A stretch of DNA of 7,197 bases from Methanobacteriota archaeon (GTDB lineage Archaea; Halobacteriota; Syntropharchaeia; DAOWMC01), in contig DAOWMC010000054.1 of assembly GCA_030643285.1 (NCBI GenBank), positions 1 through 7,197 on the forward strand. Direction: 5' to 3'. A program made the translations under genes and the position numbers. Shown piece after piece: positions 4,899 through 7,197 of the stretch (its first letter is position 1; each line of letters starts with the position of its first letter). Below the pieces are notes generated by a model that was not told where the DNA came from, made no database searches, and worked only from the letters and a program-made list of their open reading frames with translations.

Positions 4899-7028
4899 TC
4901 AGTTTTTCTTCTTTTTGATCCCTACATATCCTACAAGTGTGATTAATCCCACTGTAAACGAAGCTAGGGTTGCAGACTCGGGGACAGGGTCAACTGGTAC
5001 GGTTTCATCAAGAGTTTCGGTATAGTTATACCAGCTAATCTCTCCTCCTTCATTTGTCGTGGCGGTGTGAAGTGTCATGCCAGTAGAAAGTCTTATTGCC
5101 CTCTGTGCATGTTCCCATGCCCGTCCGAATCTAAGAATTGCATTGTCTTTGTCCAGTGGATCATCCATTTCATCGTATGCTTCTTCTAGGTTTCTCTCTG
5201 CCAGACGTATCTCCCTATCAACCATTCTGCTGGTACCCTCGTATGCTCTTGCTCCTTCAATTGCTGTTAGGGCAAGCATCTCATCTGCGCTTAAAAGATC
5301 GCCTATAACTTCTTCAAAGACTGTTTTTACCTCGCTGGGCATCCTTATTGCATTTCTCTGCATGTGCTCAACTGCTGCGTGTTCTTTGGCAAAGACGATT
5401 CCTCCAAGTTTTGGACTAAGGTGCGTGTCGTTGATCCATAGTTTGTCGCTCAGGCTCTTATTTATGAGGAAGATTGTTTCGTCGATCTCTCCATTGACTC
5501 TGTCATCACAGGTTTTGGCGGATTTTAGTTTTTCTATGGTGTCTTCTTTTAGTTTGCGTGGGGTTGGTTTTATATCGAAAGTAGCATCATCAATATCATT
5601 TGCCTCTCCCGCACAGCTTATGGTTGTGGCAGTAAATGTAATGGTCTTTTGCTCAGTTGCATCCTCAGGCGCAGTAACTGTTACTACATTGTCAGAATTG
5701 ATATCCACTGTCCAGCCATCACCAGGATCTGAAGCAGACCAAGTCACCAGGACAGGATCTATTCCTGAGAGATATTCATCAAGATCAAATGGTTCGAATG
5801 GTGCTGTTTGATCAGGTATATCTCCAACTACTGGGACCGGGCAAACGGTGAATTTTGCATCATCAGTACCGATCTCACTACCAGTGGTATTATAAGCAGT
5901 GAAGGTTATCGTTTCATTTCCTGTCCAGCTATCTGGGTATGTAATGGTCAAATTATTATCACCATCAATACTCGCGGTCAGGTTGACATTGCCACTGTAG
6001 CCGTAATGGTCTACCCCACTTGGATCTGACACATGGTCGTCAAGATCGAATATGTCAAATGCCTCGCCTGTAAATATGCACTGGTCTGGTATGCCTTCAA
6101 GTTCCTGTTGGAGTTCTCCTCCACCCAACTCAAAAAGATAGGAGCCGCCTGTTGCCCAGAAATGCTGGTTTGGACCAAAGCCCATACCTTCCACATAGCC
6201 GGGGAAGCCAGTGTAATTGAATATATTCTTCTCTTCCCATCCGTTAAAGCTGCCAGTTCCGGTGTCCTCATACTCTAATATATATGCAGATGTCATGTCA
6301 CTAATCCATAGTTTGTTTGCCACGTACTCCAAACCGTCGTGATGGGAACCACCAGGAGTTGTAGTATGAGTAAATTCCCATTGCCATTCAGTATCAACTC
6401 CAGTCTGAAAGCTCAGCACATTCCTGTCAGAAGCAGTTCCAATATAGAAGGTTGTCAGATCCTCGTCATAGCCCAATGTCTGAGTATAGTAGTATTGAGG
6501 CAGCAGTTTTGCATCCACAACGGTTCCCACAGGTGTCCATGTCAAAGTGTCCCAATCAATGGTCCACTTGTAGATCTTTGCATAGTATTGGCTACCAGAG
6601 GAATAAAATTCCGGTCCTAAGTATATGGCATCTTCTGTGACAATGAACTCATTGATCGATCCAGAGCTAAAGCCACAATCTGCAAAGTAGTCGTAGGATC
6701 CTATATAGGTCAGTGTTCTTGGCGCCATTGGACCAATGGCATCAGGGTTGTCCGGATGCATATTAGGATCAGATCCTGCTGGAATGCTCACATTATACAT
6801 ATCGCAGTTCTGTCCATTTCCAACGAAGAGATATTCGGTTCCGTCAGAGTGCACGTACCCACCAACATCGTATCCACCTTTGAAGACGCTATCGCTGGTG
6901 CTAAATTGTGCGTACTTGTAGTAGCTGCCCGTTGGTTCAAACGCCGCCGCAGGTGTTATCGCAACAAAGCTCAACAATAGGATGAACATTATTGTTACAG
7001 TTAATGTTTGTAGATAATTCCTTTTCAT
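4899..7028 (-). CDS. Secreted surface protein: beta-rich (propeller-like) domain, two Ig-like modules, helical domain, PEP/PEF-CTERM-like tail
   Basis: The 709-residue protein begins with a Sec-type signal peptide (MKRN, hydrophobic core about 9-23, AAA-F near 27-30); there is no twin Arg, so it is not a Tat substrate. Residues about 35-305 are rich in Tyr, Trp and Gly with repeated strand-like stretches (LGYDEDLTTFYIGT, HHDGLEYVANKLWISDM, EGMGFGPNQHFWATGG), suggesting a beta-propeller. Two Ig/cadherin-like modules follow, each opening with IPDQ and a DLD motif (312-395 and 403-487) and sharing TITFTA. A charged helical domain (490-647) contains DKLWINDTHLSPKLGG and GRAWEHAQRA, a module I recall at the end of archaeal secreted proteins. 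The tail has PVPESATL (681-688), one hydrophobic helix and KKKKN, the layout of a PEP/PEF-CTERM sorting signal. Nine N-glycosylation sequons are present. A perfect AAAGGAGGTGA 7 nt upstream fixes the start. Its biological role is unknown. Confidence 0.85.
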   Translation of the reverse strand: MKRNYLQTLTVTIMFILLLSFVAITPAAAFEPTGSYYKYAQFSTSDSVFKGGYDVGGYVHSDGTEYLFVGNGQNCDMYNVSIPAGSDPNMHPDNPDAIGPMAPRTLTYIGSYDYFADCGFSSGSINEFIVTEDAIYLGPEFYSSGSQYYAKIYKWTIDWDTLTWTPVGTVVDAKLLPQYYYTQTLGYDEDLTTFYIGTASDRNVLSFQTGVDTEWQWEFTHTTTPGGSHHDGLEYVANKLWISDMTSAYILEYEDTGTGSFNGWEEKNIFNYTGFPGYVEGMGFGPNQHFWATGGSYLFELGGGELQQELEGIPDQCIFTGEAFDIFDLDDHVSDPSGVDHYGYSGNVNLTASIDGDNNLTITYPDSWTGNETITFTAYNTTGSEIGTDDAKFTVCPVPVVGDIPDQTAPFEPFDLDEYLSGIDPVLVTWSASDPGDGWTVDINSDNVVTVTAPEDATEQKTITFTATTISCAGEANDIDDATFDIKPTPRKLKEDTIEKLKSAKTCDDRVNGEIDETIFLINKSLSDKLWINDTHLSPKLGGIVFAKEHAAVEHMQRNAIRMPSEVKTVFEEVIGDLLSADEMLALTAIEGARAYEGTSRMVDREIRLAERNLEEAYDEMDDPLDKDNAILRFGRAWEHAQRAIRLSTGMTLHTATTNEGGEISWYNYTETLDETVPVDPVPESATLASFTVGLITLVGYVGIKKKKN

Positions 7029-7035
7029 TTGTTAT

Positions 7036-7046
7036 TCACCTCCTTT
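7036..7046 (-). promoter_or_regulatory. Perfect Shine-Dalgarno of the surface-protein gene
   Basis: AAAGGAGGTGA on the minus strand, 7 nt before the ATG at 7028, fully matches the archaeal 16S rRNA tail complement and is the strongest ribosome binding site in the window. It suggests high translation, as expected for a surface protein. Confidence 0.8.
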
Positions 7047-7099
7047 TACAATTTTAATACGTCTATCACCACGCCCCCCTATCGCTGATGATAACACTG

Positions 7100-7111
7100 T
7101 TAAATATTTAA
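7100..7111 (-). promoter_or_regulatory. TATA-like box of the surface-protein gene
   Basis: TTAAATATTTAA is a palindromic AT-rich box. A start about 25 nt downstream (near 7080) would give a leader of about 50 nt containing a G6 run (7074-7079) and the Shine-Dalgarno. Another TATA-like TTTTTATAC lies further up (about 7117-7125). The rest of 7112-7197 shows no gene or clear structure. Confidence 0.4.
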
Positions 7112-7197
7112 GTGTAGTATAAAAACATATCGAAATCCTTACCTAAAAATAATGATAAAATCCTATAATTAGATCAATTCTACAGGCATAATCGTAC

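Noticed and set aside
5077..5811. A 244-codon plus-strand open frame opposite the surface-protein gene
   Set aside because: It is Ser/Leu-rich with no recognisable domain and lies fully antisense to a gene with a perfect ribosome binding site and clear domains; it is a shadow frame.

Overview
The window looks archaeal, probably from a methanogen- or ANME-related lineage of the Euryarchaeota (Halobacteriota). Evidence: an archaeal Sm-like protein, an MCT-1-type PUA protein, a stand-alone archaeal CinA/MoCF-domain protein, AT-rich TATA-like boxes about 25 nt before starts, Shine-Dalgarno sites such as GGAGGTGA, and a secreted protein with a PEP/PEF-CTERM-like tail. The lineage is inferred from gene content only.

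Layout. On the minus strand at the left are mobA (molybdenum-cofactor guanylyltransferase, cut by the window edge), tatC (twin-arginine translocase with a long extra membrane domain) and a CitG-family protein. The mobA ribosome binding site overlaps the tatC stop codon, so these two are probably translated together. This makes functional sense, because molybdoenzymes with bound cofactor are classic Tat cargo. Between the CitG-family gene and the next gene (about 2823-3205) lies a decayed IS701-type transposase fragment with a stop where the family has Trp. It is followed by a 22-nt perfect hairpin and an AT-rich promoter zone.

On the plus strand comes a CinA-type MoCF-domain gene, convergent with a minus-strand PUA-domain gene. 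They are 12 nt apart, with T/A runs that could terminate both. The PUA gene is divergent from an Sm-like (LSm) gene, and they share a 93-nt promoter region. The PUA and LSm genes form a small RNA/translation block.

The right third holds one 709-residue secreted protein on the minus strand: signal peptide, beta-rich (probably propeller) domain, two Ig-like modules, a charged helical domain and a sorting-signal-like tail. A strong bulged hairpin plus T-run follows its stop and looks like an intrinsic terminator. The last 169 nt hold only its leader and promoter.

I see no tRNA, rRNA, CRISPR array or intact mobile element. No clear new multi-gene system is visible. The most unusual items are the enlarged TatC with altered key acidic residues, the transposase fossil, and the sorted surface protein.
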